Shown here one piece after another: positions 26,468-34,615 of a stretch of DNA of 38,640 nucleotides. The stretch's first letter is position 1. Each line of letters opens with the position of its first letter. Both the position numbers and the translations under genes were made by a program. Origin of the DNA: Terrimicrobiaceae bacterium (GTDB lineage Bacteria; Verrucomicrobiota; Verrucomicrobiia; Chthoniobacterales; JAATET01); assembly GCA_028713285.1 (NCBI GenBank), contig JAQTOP010000025.1:1-38640 (forward strand), given 5' to 3'. The notes beneath the pieces are model-generated. The model was not told the origin of the DNA and ran no database searches. It was given only the letters and a program-made list of their open reading frames with translations.

Positions 26468-27553
26468 ATGCGCGACCTGGTATCCCTTCTCGCAGATGCC
26501 GTCAGCCTCAAGGCCTCCGACCTTCATGTCGTGGCGGGCATGCAGCCGCTCATCCGGCTCAATGGCAACATCGCCGCCATGCAGGGCGAACCGCTGCCCG
26601 CGGAGGAGGCGCGCCGCATCGTTCTCGACGTGCTCACCGAATCGCAGCGCGCGCGGCTCGAGGAGGAATGGGAACTCGATTTCGCGCTGCAGGTCGATCC
26701 GCTCGGCCGTTTTCGCGGGAATGCCCACTACAGCCGCGGCGCGCTCGAAGCCGCCTTTCGCCACATCCCGGAGACCATCCCCGAACTCTCCGCGCTCGGC
26801 CACCGCCCATCGATCCAGCGCGCCTGCGAGATTCAACGCGGGCTTGTCCTCGTGACCGGCATCACCGGCTCGGGCAAGAGCACGACGCTCGCCGCCATCG
26901 TCAAGCAGATCAGCGAGACGCGCCAGGCGATGATCATTACGGTCGAGGATCCCATCGAGTTCATTTTCCCGAATTCCCGCAGCGTGGTGAAGCAACGCGA
27001 GGTCGGCAGCGACACGCACTCGTTCGCCGAGGCGCTCCGGCACGTGCTGCGACAGGATCCCGACGTGATTCTCGTTGGCGAGATGCGGGACCTCGAGACG
27101 ATCCGCGCCGCCATCACCGCCGCCGAGACCGGCCATCTGGTGCTCGGCACCCTGCACACCATCGACGCGCCCAAGGCCATCGACCGCATGGTCGATGCGT
27201 TCCCCGGCGACCAGCAACCGCAGATCATCGCGCAGCTCGCCAACGCGCTGGAAATGGTCATCGCCCAGCGCCTGCTGCCCTGCGAGAGCGGCGGGACGCG
27301 CGTGCTCGCCTCCGAGACGCTGGTCGCGAACACCGCCGTCCGCGCCTGCATTCGCGACCGCCGCTACGAGCAGCTCGTGGGCTTGATCGAGATCGGCGGC
27401 CGCGAGGGCATGAACACCATCGACGACTCGCTGGCCGACCTGTATCTCGCCCGGCGCATCAGCAAGGAGGAAGCCATCGCCAACGCGCGCGACGTCGTTC
27501 GCTTCGAGTCCCTCGCCCGCCAGCCCGAAAAGAAACGCGGTCTTTTCAGTTGA
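26468..27553 (+). CDS. pilT: Type IV pilus retraction ATPase PilT
   Basis: This 361-residue protein powers pilus retraction (twitching motility, surface sensing, DNA uptake). The N-terminal PAS-like part begins LLADAVSLKASDLHVVAGMQ. Walker A is GITGSGKS at 131-138; the Asp box is IITVEDPIEFIF; Walker B is VILVGEMRDLETI; the His box is GHLVLGTLHTIDAPKA. The C-terminal VRACIRDRRYEQL matches the AIRNLIRE region, and the SLADLYLARRISKEEA tail is usual. Its length is within family range. It starts four bases after the preceding paralogue. Confidence 0.93.
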   Translation: MRDLVSLLADAVSLKASDLHVVAGMQPLIRLNGNIAAMQGEPLPAEEARRIVLDVLTESQRARLEEEWELDFALQVDPLGRFRGNAHYSRGALEAAFRHIPETIPELSALGHRPSIQRACEIQRGLVLVTGITGSGKSTTLAAIVKQISETRQAMIITVEDPIEFIFPNSRSVVKQREVGSDTHSFAEALRHVLRQDPDVILVGEMRDLETIRAAITAAETGHLVLGTLHTIDAPKAIDRMVDAFPGDQQPQIIAQLANALEMVIAQRLLPCESGGTRVLASETLVANTAVRACIRDRRYEQLVGLIEIGGREGMNTIDDSLADLYLARRISKEEAIANARDVVRFESLARQPEKKRGLFS

Positions 27554-27575
27554 AACCCGCGGGGCGCCGGCGCAT

Positions 27576-27580
27576 GGAGG
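27576..27580 (+). promoter_or_regulatory. Ribosome-binding site deciding a GTG start
   Basis: GGAGG is followed by an 8-base spacer and GTG at 27589. It overlaps the alternative ATG at 27574, which has no upstream Shine-Dalgarno sequence of its own. This favours GTG as the start of the transglutaminase-like gene. Confidence 0.6.
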
Positions 27581-27588
27581 ATATTGCC

Positions 27589-29517
27589 GTGCCGCGTTGG
27601 ACCCCCATTTCGCTTGCGCTCTTGGCCCTCCTTGCGGGCGCCGCAACCGCTCAGCCCTTCCGCCAGCCACCCACGCCGGCGGAGCGCGCCTATGCGGCCA
27701 AAGTCGGGTGGGCGGCCGCCGCCGATCAGATCGGCAAAACCCTGCGCGCGGCCTACCAGCCCGGTCGCGCCGGCACCGCAGGCAGCGTGGGCAACGAGGC
27801 CTTTCAATCGTGGCTGCTGCTCTACCGCTGGTCGGAGCTGCTCTCCCGGCGCGCGCCCGACGAACTCGCGCGATTTCTCGGCCAGTTCTTTTTTGTGGAT
27901 CCGGAATCGGAGCGTCCGTCGCGGATCACCTTCGTCCCTCCCGGAGAGGCCCCGCCCGGGGATCTTCAGCCCGTTTCCGCCGCGAACTTGAAGGCGCTCG
28001 CAGCCGATCCCGAGGCCTTGCGTCCCGCCGTCTCACGCCTGTTGCCGGCCACTTTCCAGCCGGGTTCCGATGTTGTCGCCGACGGGCTGCGCCCGGATTT
28101 TCTCGCCGCGATGGCCGGCGACGAGGCGTTCCTGCGGATATTTTTCGCGAACCTGTCCGACCGGGATTTTGCTCCGATAGTGCTCAAAACCCTCGAGCAA
28201 ATCTGGGTCGCCGAGCGCGCGAAATGGCCCGACTATCGGAATCTCGCCATCGCCATCGCGCTCGTCCGCGACGAGCAGCCGCCCGACTGGTGGCCCCATC
28301 GGCAGGTGCGCCATCGCGATGTGCCGCCCGGTCCAGGCGCTCCGCTGGATGAGTTCCGCTTCTGGGTCGCGAGCAACGAGGGCAAGCGGCTTTTCACCGA
28401 CCTTCGCCGGCTCGAGCCTGAGGAACTGAAGTTTGTGGTGGACGCGCCCATCGCGGCCAGCGAACTCGAATGGGCCCAAAAAAACGTCCGCTTTCCGCGG
28501 GCGGACTTCGGTCGGGCCTTCAGCTCGATTGCCTATCGCGAACGGCGCCTCGAGGCCCAGTCCTTCACGTGGAGCGACGGCCCCTACACGCTCGCGGCGA
28601 TCCGGGAGAATGGCGGGATTTGCGTCGATCAAGCCTACTTCGCGATGCTCAGCGGCAAGGCGCATGGCCTGCCGACGCTCTATTTTACAGGGCAGGGCAG
28701 CGACGGCGGCCACGCATGGTTCGGCTACATGAAGAGCGAGAACCGCTGGGATATGGATTGCGGCCGCTACGAAAATCAAAACTATGCCGTCGGCGAAGCG
28801 CTCGATCCGCAGACATGGCTGCCAATCAACGATCACGAACTCGCCTCGCTCGCGCAGAGCTTCCGCCGCACGCCGGACTACCTCGACTCGCAGGCCGATC
28901 TCGCGATGGCGCGACTCTTCGAGCGCTCCGGCGATTCGTCCCGCGCGCTCGCGGCGCTCGACAGCGCCATCTCGGTCTGCCCGCCCAACGATCTGGCCTG
29001 GAGCGCCAAGGGGGATTTTCTCGATCGGTCCGGCGCGGCGCCCGCCATCCGCCAGGCTTTTCACGAGGAAGCGATCAAGCAGTTCGTGAATAACGACGAC
29101 CTCAAGGTCAGCCACCAGCGCGCGCTCGCCGCGCTTGCCCGCGGCGCGGGAGACGAGGCCGCCGCGCAGGCCCTCGAGTCGCAGATCATCTCCCAAAACC
29201 GCCGCTCCCGCTCCGACTTGAGCGTGAATGCCGCGGCCGCGCGCCTGGGCGGCCTCGTCGATGCCAAAAATTTCGACGACGCCATGCGCGAATATCGCAG
29301 CCTGCTCGGCCGCCTCGGTCGCACAAGCGGCGGAAATTTCTTCTACGAGATCGTCGAGCCGTTCACACACGCGCTGGTGCGCAATGGCGACACCGCCTCC
29401 GCCCGGCGCGCGGTGGATCTCGCGCGCGCGGCGCTGCGACCGGAGGGCGGCAGCATTCTGGATCAGGAACTCACGTCGCTTGCCGGCGACATTTCGACGC
29501 CTGCGGGCGCGCGGTAG
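27589..29517 (+). CDS. Exported transglutaminase-like protein with TPR-like C-terminus
   Basis: This 642-residue protein begins with a signal peptide (PRWTPISLALLALLAGAATAQ). The central part shows a transglutaminase-like catalytic pattern: Cys345 in NGGICVDQAYFAM, His375 in GGHAWFGYM, and an Asp at about 388-390 in RWDMDCGRY. In this superfamily a Cys-His-Asp triad cleaves or cross-links peptides. The segment from about residue 430 is helical with TPR-like character (DLAMARLFERSGDSSRALAALDSAI). GTG at 27589 was chosen for its Shine-Dalgarno sequence; ATG at 27574 would add five residues. It follows pilT by 35 bases. Substrate unknown; a periplasmic or surface cross-linking or proteolysis role is inferred. 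Confidence 0.82.
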   Translation: MPRWTPISLALLALLAGAATAQPFRQPPTPAERAYAAKVGWAAAADQIGKTLRAAYQPGRAGTAGSVGNEAFQSWLLLYRWSELLSRRAPDELARFLGQFFFVDPESERPSRITFVPPGEAPPGDLQPVSAANLKALAADPEALRPAVSRLLPATFQPGSDVVADGLRPDFLAAMAGDEAFLRIFFANLSDRDFAPIVLKTLEQIWVAERAKWPDYRNLAIAIALVRDEQPPDWWPHRQVRHRDVPPGPGAPLDEFRFWVASNEGKRLFTDLRRLEPEELKFVVDAPIAASELEWAQKNVRFPRADFGRAFSSIAYRERRLEAQSFTWSDGPYTLAAIRENGGICVDQAYFAMLSGKAHGLPTLYFTGQGSDGGHAWFGYMKSENRWDMDCGRYENQNYAVGEALDPQTWLPINDHELASLAQSFRRTPDYLDSQADLAMARLFERSGDSSRALAALDSAISVCPPNDLAWSAKGDFLDRSGAAPAIRQAFHEEAIKQFVNNDDLKVSHQRALAALARGAGDEAAAQALESQIISQNRRSRSDLSVNAAAARLGGLVDAKNFDDAMREYRSLLGRLGRTSGGNFFYEIVEPFTHALVRNGDTASARRAVDLARAALRPEGGSILDQELTSLAGDISTPAGAR

Positions 29518-29523
29518 TTCCGG

Positions 29524-29796
29524 TCAGGCGCTGCCGCGTGCCTTTTCCTTCTTCGTCTCGCGTTCTTCTTCGAGGCGGGCGATTTCGCTCGCGAGCTGCC
29601 GGCGCAGAGCCTCCTCCGCTTCCGGCTCGTCCGCGGCCTTTCGAATCTCTCCTTCGAGAAACACACGGCGCTCGGCCATCCGCGCCGCGTAGAGGTTTTC
29701 GATCTCGGCCAGTTCGGCTTTTTTGGCGTCGGTCAGCTTGACGCTCGGCGACGTCGCATCCAGCCGGTTCATCGCGATTTCGTAGGCGGATTTCAT
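29524..29796 (-). CDS. Small conserved coiled-coil protein
   Basis: This 90-residue protein has no signal or membrane segment. It starts MKSAYEIAMNRLDA, then KLTDAKKAELAEIENLYAARMAERRVFLE, and ends in a long charged helix (ASEIARLEEERETKKEKAR). Similar small proteins recur in Verrucomicrobia and Planctomycetes as far as I recall, with no known function. It is convergent with the transglutaminase-like gene (six bases between stops) and divergent from the HAD gene. A cytoplasmic coiled-coil oligomer is likely. Confidence 0.75.
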   Translation of the reverse strand: MKSAYEIAMNRLDATSPSVKLTDAKKAELAEIENLYAARMAERRVFLEGEIRKAADEPEAEEALRRQLASEIARLEEERETKKEKARGSA

Positions 29797-29878
29797 TATT
29801 CCACTTTGCCGCATCCCGCGCGCAAAATGAAGTCTCTTTCCGCCTTGCCGCCGCGCGGGGGCCGCGCAAAGTATCGCG

Positions 29879-30673
29879 ATGGCCGCCGGCATCCGACTCA
29901 TCAGCACCGATTTCGATGGCACGCTCGTCGGGCATCCCTCCGACGGCCGCTGCGTGCCCTCCCTCGCCCGGGCGCTTGCCGAATTCAAGGCCTCCGGGGG
30001 ACTGTGGGCGATCAATACCGGCCGCTCCCTGCCCCACATCATCGAGGGAATCGCGATCCTGGACGCGCCCGTTCAGCCCGACTTTCTGGTCACGCACGAG
30101 CAGGAGATCCATCACCGCGGTTCCGCGGGCGAATGGCGGGACTTCGGCGATTGGAACGCCGTCTGCCGCGCACGCCACACGGAGCTTTTCCGGCGCGCCG
30201 CGCCGATTTTCCAGCGCGTCCGCTCGCTCGTGAGCGCCGCGGCCGATGTCACGCTCATCGAGGAGAAGGACCGGCCGACCGGCCTCATCACCACCGACGA
30301 GCTGGTGATGGACCGCGTCGTCGCCGGCATCGAGGCCATGCGGTCCACGGTGCCGGGCTTTCACTACCAGCGCAACACGATCTACCTGCGCTTCTGCCAC
30401 GCGGACTATCACAAGGGATCGGCTCTCGGCGAACTCTGCCGGCTCACCGGCGTGTCACGCGACGAGACGTTTGCCATTGGCGATCATTTCAACGACCTCT
30501 CGATGCTCGATGGCCGCTATGCCCGCAACGTGGCGTGCCCCGCCAACGCGATACCCGAGGTGCGCGCCGCGGTCACCGCCGCCGGGGGCCGGATCGCCGA
30601 CGCCCCCTTTGGCGAGGGAACGGCCCGGGCGCTCGATGCCGTCGCACAAAAAAAGCCGGCGGTCGCATGGTGA
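29879..30673 (+). CDS. HAD superfamily phosphatase, subclass IIB (Cof/sucrose-phosphatase-like)
   Basis: This 264-residue cytoplasmic hydrolase removes phosphate from small molecules, probably a sugar phosphate. Motif I is STDFDGTL with the nucleophile Asp11 and acid Asp13; motif II is the T of WAINTGRS; the lysine motif is in HADYHKGSALGEL; motif IV is IGDHFNDLSML. The C2 cap lies between, at about residues 85-185. Its 3' end contains most of the terminator of the convergent AT-hook gene, so the last codons are constrained by that hairpin. Confidence 0.9.
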   Translation: MAAGIRLISTDFDGTLVGHPSDGRCVPSLARALAEFKASGGLWAINTGRSLPHIIEGIAILDAPVQPDFLVTHEQEIHHRGSAGEWRDFGDWNAVCRARHTELFRRAAPIFQRVRSLVSAAADVTLIEEKDRPTGLITTDELVMDRVVAGIEAMRSTVPGFHYQRNTIYLRFCHADYHKGSALGELCRLTGVSRDETFAIGDHFNDLSMLDGRYARNVACPANAIPEVRAAVTAAGGRIADAPFGEGTARALDAVAQKKPAVAW

Positions 30674-30684
30674 CGACCGCCGGC
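30648..30684 (-). terminator. Rho-independent terminator of the AT-hook gene, inside the HAD gene end
   Basis: A perfect 11-bp stem GCCGGCGGTCG (30655-30665) / CGACCGCCGGC (30674-30684) encloses an 8-base loop that contains the HAD stop codon. On the minus strand it is followed by TTTTTTTGTG, so it serves the gene ending at 30718. Without a downstream T run it is weak for the plus strand. Confidence 0.85.
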
Positions 30685-30717
30685 AGGATGATGTTAATTG
30701 ACTTAACTAAATCCGGC

Positions 30718-31212
30718 TCAGGCTTCCGGCTGCAGGCTCGCTCCGGTCGCCGGCTTGTAAGCATACCGCCCGGCGCTCAGCTTGACGACTTCCGCCAGCT
30801 TTTTGCCGGTCGTGCTAAACCAGACATGCACGTTCTGACTCTTTGCGCCGAGCTTGGCCGCGATGTCCTTAACGGATGCGCCCTCCGCGCCGGCCGCGGC
30901 GAGGAGCTTAAGAATCCCGCCTTTCAGCGCGCCGCGTTTTCCGGTCTTCACCGGCTTCGGAGCTTTGGGCGCCTTGGCAGCCTTGGGTGGTTTCGGCGCT
31001 TTGGCCGCTTTCGGAGCCTTGGCCTTCTTTGGCTTTGTCGAACTGCCGGCTGGCCGGCCCCTGCGCTTGCCTGGAGTGGCCGCCGCTTTCCCGGTGCCAA
31101 GGGAGGAGATGCGGGCGTCGATGGCAGCGACCTGTTTTTGAAGGGCGGATTTCTGCTCGCTGAGTTTGAGGAGCTCGCGGAGCACTGCGGGATTCAATTT
31201 GGTTAGGTCCAT
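30718..31212 (-). CDS. AT-hook / histone H1-like basic DNA-binding protein
   Basis: This 164-residue nucleoid-type protein has three parts. Residues 1-38 are a leucine-rich helix, perhaps for dimerisation (LRELLKLSEQKSALQKQVAAI). Residues 46-92 are a Lys/Pro/Ala tail with one AT-hook KRRGRPAG (49-56), then KAPK/KAAK repeats like histone H1. Residues about 93-155 resemble a small winged-helix domain (LKGGILKLLAAAGAEGASVKDIAAKLGAKSQ split across helices). It probably binds the minor groove of AT-rich DNA and acts on chromosome structure or transcription. The AT-rich upstream gap could allow self-control. A strong terminator follows at 30655-30684. Confidence 0.85.
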   Translation of the reverse strand: MDLTKLNPAVLRELLKLSEQKSALQKQVAAIDARISSLGTGKAAATPGKRRGRPAGSSTKPKKAKAPKAAKAPKPPKAAKAPKAPKPVKTGKRGALKGGILKLLAAAGAEGASVKDIAAKLGAKSQNVHVWFSTTGKKLAEVVKLSAGRYAYKPATGASLQPEA

Positions 31213-31287
31213 GGAGAATGCCTAAACAGGAATTAATGTGAATGCAAAGCTTATTTTAGCCGTTAGCTATTCATTTTTTTGGGCGTG
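31213..31287. promoter_or_regulatory. AT-rich divergent promoter region
   Basis: This short gap between the divergent AT-hook and phosphopantetheinyl transferase genes is far richer in A and T than anything around it (AATTAATGTG, GCTTATTTTAGC, CATTTTTTTG). It should hold both promoters and is a natural target for the AT-hook protein. On the minus strand GGCTAAAATAAG could supply a -10 element. Confidence 0.45.
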
Positions 31288-31971
31288 ATGAGACCGCTCG
31301 AAATCGAGGCATGGCTCTTTCGCCTCGACCGGACGGAGCCATCCGCACCCAGTCTCAGCGAAGAGGAGGCGCTCCGGGCCGCGGACATCTCCGACCCATT
31401 GCATCGGAGCCGGTATGAGCGCACGCGATCCGCGGTGCGCCGCGTGCTCGCGGAGCGCCTGGATCTTCCGCCCGATCAAATCGCTCTTACCCGTGCCGCC
31501 GGAGGCAAGCCGATGCTTGCGAACCGCCCCGGATGCGAATTCAGCCTCTCGCATTCCGGGGCTGCATTGGTTGTCGCGACCAGCGGTGAGCCGATCGGCG
31601 TCGATATCGAGACGCGGGGACCGCGTTCGGATGTCTTAACTTTAGCCGGACGCTTTTTCTCACCGGAGGATTGCGAGATGTTGCGCAGGGCGCAGGGCGC
31701 GCCGCGCGAAGAGATCTTCCTGCGGCAGTGGGTGGCGAAGGAGGCGGCGCTCAAGGCGGCGGGGTGCGGCCTCGCGGGAGGTTTGCGCGAGGCCGCGTGT
31801 GATTGCCTCGACGCGGAAATTCGCGCGGTGCGCTGGGCGGCGCACCATTATTCGATCCAGCCGTTCCGTCTCGAGGACTCCACACCCGGCGCAATTGCCT
31901 GGGCCGGTGATCGCCCGGCAGCGATTCGCTGGCGGGAACCAGGGGAACTGGCGGATCGGATTGCCTATTAG
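31288..31971 (+). CDS. 4'-phosphopantetheinyl transferase, Sfp type
   Basis: This 227-residue cytoplasmic enzyme transfers the phosphopantetheine arm of coenzyme A to a serine of acyl- or peptidyl-carrier proteins. The metal- and CoA-binding motifs are present: IGVDIETRG, FFSPEDCEML, and WVAKEAALKAAGCGL. FSLSHSGAALVV is also typical. ATG at 31288 is chosen over TTG 31279 and GTG 31285. No carrier-protein synthase is in the window, so the partner is unknown; it may serve fatty-acid ACP or a distant PKS/NRPS. Its stop overlaps that of the convergent Fe-S carrier gene by four bases. Confidence 0.9.
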   Translation: MRPLEIEAWLFRLDRTEPSAPSLSEEEALRAADISDPLHRSRYERTRSAVRRVLAERLDLPPDQIALTRAAGGKPMLANRPGCEFSLSHSGAALVVATSGEPIGVDIETRGPRSDVLTLAGRFFSPEDCEMLRRAQGAPREEIFLRQWVAKEAALKAAGCGLAGGLREAACDCLDAEIRAVRWAAHHYSIQPFRLEDSTPGAIAWAGDRPAAIRWREPGELADRIAY

Positions 31972-32351
31972 GCGGAGAAACTCTCGCCGCAGGAACAGTG
32001 CGCCACGGCGTTTGGATTGGTCACTTTGAATCCGCCCTTCTGCAGGTCTTCGCTAAAGTCGAGTTCCGATCCGCTAACAAACAGTGCGCTCTTGGGATCG
32101 ACGACCACGCGCACCGCGCGCGACTCCACAAGGATGTCCCGATTCGCCGGGCCGTTCACGAGGTCCATCTTATATTGCAATCCCGAGCAGCCGCCCCCGA
32201 TCACCGCCACGCGCAGCGCTCCCTGCGGACGCCCCTGGCGCTCAAGCAACCCGCGCAACTTCCGGCTGGCGGCGTCGGTAATGCAAATCAGCTTTTCGTT
32301 GCCGACGCGATATTGGACGGCAGGCTCGGTGGCGGTGGGCATTTGCACCAA
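31968..32351 (-). CDS. A-type iron-sulfur cluster carrier (HesB/IscA/ErpA family)
   Basis: This 127-residue protein carries Fe-S clusters to target apoproteins. The three cluster ligands are in place: Cys55 in GGGCSGLQY, and Cys119 and Cys121 in HCSCGESF. Residues 20-127 are the complete domain; the first 18 are a short extension, and a second Met at residue 4 is possible. No isc or suf genes adjoin it. It is divergent from the xylulokinase gene and overlaps the phosphopantetheinyl transferase stop. Confidence 0.94.
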   Translation of the reverse strand: MVQMPTATEPAVQYRVGNEKLICITDAASRKLRGLLERQGRPQGALRVAVIGGGCSGLQYKMDLVNGPANRDILVESRAVRVVVDPKSALFVSGSELDFSEDLQKGGFKVTNPNAVAHCSCGESFSA

Positions 32352-32459
32352 GCTATCGCCGAAACCGGGCGCTTACAAGCAGCGCCGCGCCTTGACACTG
32401 CAAGCAAGGGACCGGAAAGTTCCGCGGACGAACTCGCGACCGTCAGGAAACGCCAAACC

Positions 32460-33959
32460 ATGATCTTCCTCGGAATCGACTGCGGCACGCAGAGCACGAA
32501 AACCGTCGCCATCGACATCGAATCGGGCCGGGTCCTCGCCTCGGCGCAAAAAGGCCACGAGTTCGTGGCCGGCCTCCCGCCCGGAGCAATGGAACAACGC
32601 CCGCAGGATTGGTCCGCGGCCGCGGGCGAAACCATCGGCCATACGCTGCGGGATCTCGGCGCGCGAAGGAGCGACGTTCGCGGCATCGGCGTAAGCGGCC
32701 AGCAGCACGGCCTCGTCCCGATCTGCGCGGCGGGTGAAGTGGTGCGACCGGCGAAACTCTGGTGCGACACGACGACCACCGCGCAATGCGATGCGCTCAC
32801 GCAGGCGCTCGGCGGCCGGGATCGGGTGATCAACCTCGTCGGAAACGCAATGCTGCCCGGCTACACGGCGCCGAAAATACTGTGGCTGCGCGAGAACGAG
32901 CCGGAGAACTGGGAGCGCACGCGGACGTTTCTGCTGCCGCACGACTACTTGAATTTCTGGCTCACGGGCCATTCCCGCATGGAATTCGGCGACGCTTCCG
33001 GCACCGCGCTGGTCGATGTCCGCGCTCGCGAATGGTCCGATCCCGTCGTCGATGCCGTGGGCGGCGGCCTTGCCGAAAAGCTGCCGGCCCTCGGGTCATC
33101 GCTGCAATCCGCGGGCATGCTGCGCGATGCGTTGCGCCGCGAATGGAGCCTCCCCCGGGAGGTCACGGTGAGCGCGGGTGGCGGAGACAACATGATGGCC
33201 GCGATCGGCACGGACAACACCGCGCCCGGCGCCGTCACGGCGAGCCTCGGCACTTCGGGCACGCTGTTCGCCTTTGCCGCGCAGCCGGTGATCGACCCGC
33301 GGGGCGAGGTCGCCGGCTTTTGCGACAGCACCGACCATTGGCTGCCGCTTGTTTGCACGATGAATGTCACGCTCGTCACCGAGCTGGCGCGGGCCATGTT
33401 TGGCTGGAGCCATGCGGAGTTTGACGAGGCGGTCGGCCGCGTGCCGGCCGGCGCGGAGGGACTCACCCTGCTGCCGTATCTGGCGGGTGAGCGCACGCCA
33501 AATCTCCCGCGCGGCTGCGGCGTGCTGCACGGAATCCGGACGGAAAATTTCACGTCCGCCCACGTTGCCCGCGCGATCATGGAGGGCGTCACGCTCGGGC
33601 TCGGCTACGGGCTCGACCGGCTTCGCGCATTGGGCATCGAGGCAACGGAGATCCGGCTGACCGGCGGCGGGAGCAACAGCGCGGCATGGCGCCAGGTTTG
33701 CGCGGATGTCTTCGGCGCGCCGGTCGTCTGCCTGGAAAACTCCGGCGGCGCCAGCCTGGGCGCAGCGCTACAGGCGGCCTGGCTCGTCGCACGCGAGCAC
33801 GGCTCCGACGCGTCGCTTGCGGACCTTACCGCGGCACTGGTCAAACCGGATGCATCGACCCGCGCGGAGCCGCAGGCGGACGCGGCGGCGGTGTATGCGG
33901 AGCAACTGGAGCGCATGCACGGCCTCCGATCCGCGCTCGCGAGCACAAATCTTCTCTAA
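32460..33959 (+). CDS. xylB: Xylulokinase (FGGY family)
   Basis: This 499-residue cytoplasmic kinase phosphorylates D-xylulose to xylulose 5-phosphate for the pentose phosphate pathway. It shows FLGIDCGTQSTK at the N-terminus, GIGVSGQQHGLV, the catalytic Asp243 in AGGGDNMMAAIG, GTSGTLFAF, and the FGGY ATP-site segment IRLTGGGSNSAAWRQVCADVFG. QQHG and GGGDN favour xylulokinase over glycerol or ribulose kinases. No xylose isomerase is near, but the GH9 gene downstream fits plant-polymer use. The stop codon TAA shares its last A with the ubiX ATG. Confidence 0.93.
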   Translation: MIFLGIDCGTQSTKTVAIDIESGRVLASAQKGHEFVAGLPPGAMEQRPQDWSAAAGETIGHTLRDLGARRSDVRGIGVSGQQHGLVPICAAGEVVRPAKLWCDTTTTAQCDALTQALGGRDRVINLVGNAMLPGYTAPKILWLRENEPENWERTRTFLLPHDYLNFWLTGHSRMEFGDASGTALVDVRAREWSDPVVDAVGGGLAEKLPALGSSLQSAGMLRDALRREWSLPREVTVSAGGGDNMMAAIGTDNTAPGAVTASLGTSGTLFAFAAQPVIDPRGEVAGFCDSTDHWLPLVCTMNVTLVTELARAMFGWSHAEFDEAVGRVPAGAEGLTLLPYLAGERTPNLPRGCGVLHGIRTENFTSAHVARAIMEGVTLGLGYGLDRLRALGIEATEIRLTGGGSNSAAWRQVCADVFGAPVVCLENSGGASLGAALQAAWLVAREHGSDASLADLTAALVKPDASTRAEPQADAAAVYAEQLERMHGLRSALASTNLL

Positions 33960-34516
33960 TGCGAATCGTCCTGGCAGCCACCGGAGCAAGCGGAGCGCTC
34001 TATCTCCAGCGGCTGCTCGATCATCTGCGCGGCGGCGGCCACGAACTGCATCTCGTGCTGAGCGGTTACGCCAGGCAGGTCGTGAAGGAGGAGATCGGCG
34101 CGCTGCGGCTGCCCGCGGGTGTGATCGAGCATTCCGACAAATCCATGAACGCCCCGTTCGCGAGCGGCTCGGCCCGGTTCGACGCCATGGTGATCGTGCC
34201 GTGCTCGATGGGCACTCTCGGGCGCATCGCGGCGGGCACCAGCGAGTCGCTCATTCTGCGCGCCGCGGATGTGTTTCTCAAGGAGCGGCGGCCCTTGATC
34301 CTGGTGCCGCGCGAGACGCCGTGGAACCTCATTCACGCGCGCAACGCGGTCGCCGTGCTCGAGGCCGGGGCGCGGCTGCTGCCGGCAATGCCTTCGTTCT
34401 ACAGCCGCCCGGGCACCATCGAGGCCGCGATCGATACCGTGGTGTGGCGCATTCTCGATCAGCTTGGCATCGACTCGCCGAATGCCTGCCGCTGGCAGGA
34501 GCCGCCCGGAGGCTGA
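33959..34516 (+). CDS. ubiX: Flavin prenyltransferase UbiX
   Basis: This 185-residue enzyme attaches a dimethylallyl group to FMN to make the prenylated flavin cofactor of UbiD-type decarboxylases, used in quinone synthesis or aromatic metabolism. The family pattern is clear: IVLAATGASGALYLQRLL, MVIVPCSMGTLGRIAAGTS, LILVPRETPWNLIHARN, and AMPSFYSRPGTIEAAID. It overlaps the xylB stop by one base, so the two are translated from one message although their pathways differ. No ubiD is in the window. Confidence 0.95.
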   Translation: MRIVLAATGASGALYLQRLLDHLRGGGHELHLVLSGYARQVVKEEIGALRLPAGVIEHSDKSMNAPFASGSARFDAMVIVPCSMGTLGRIAAGTSESLILRAADVFLKERRPLILVPRETPWNLIHARNAVAVLEAGARLLPAMPSFYSRPGTIEAAIDTVVWRILDQLGIDSPNACRWQEPPGG

Positions 34517-34615
34517 ACCCCGGCGCTGGCGATTTGCTGATCGAAGCATGGACAGACCAAACGTCGGCGACTAGCGTCCCGCGCTAAGTTCAGGCGGCCG
34601 GCACTCCGGCGGCCG

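Noticed and set aside
34590-34615. GGCGGCCGG direct repeat before the histidine kinase start
   Set aside because: In such GC-rich DNA a 9-bp repeat is expected by chance, and it shows no dyad or operator-like arrangement.
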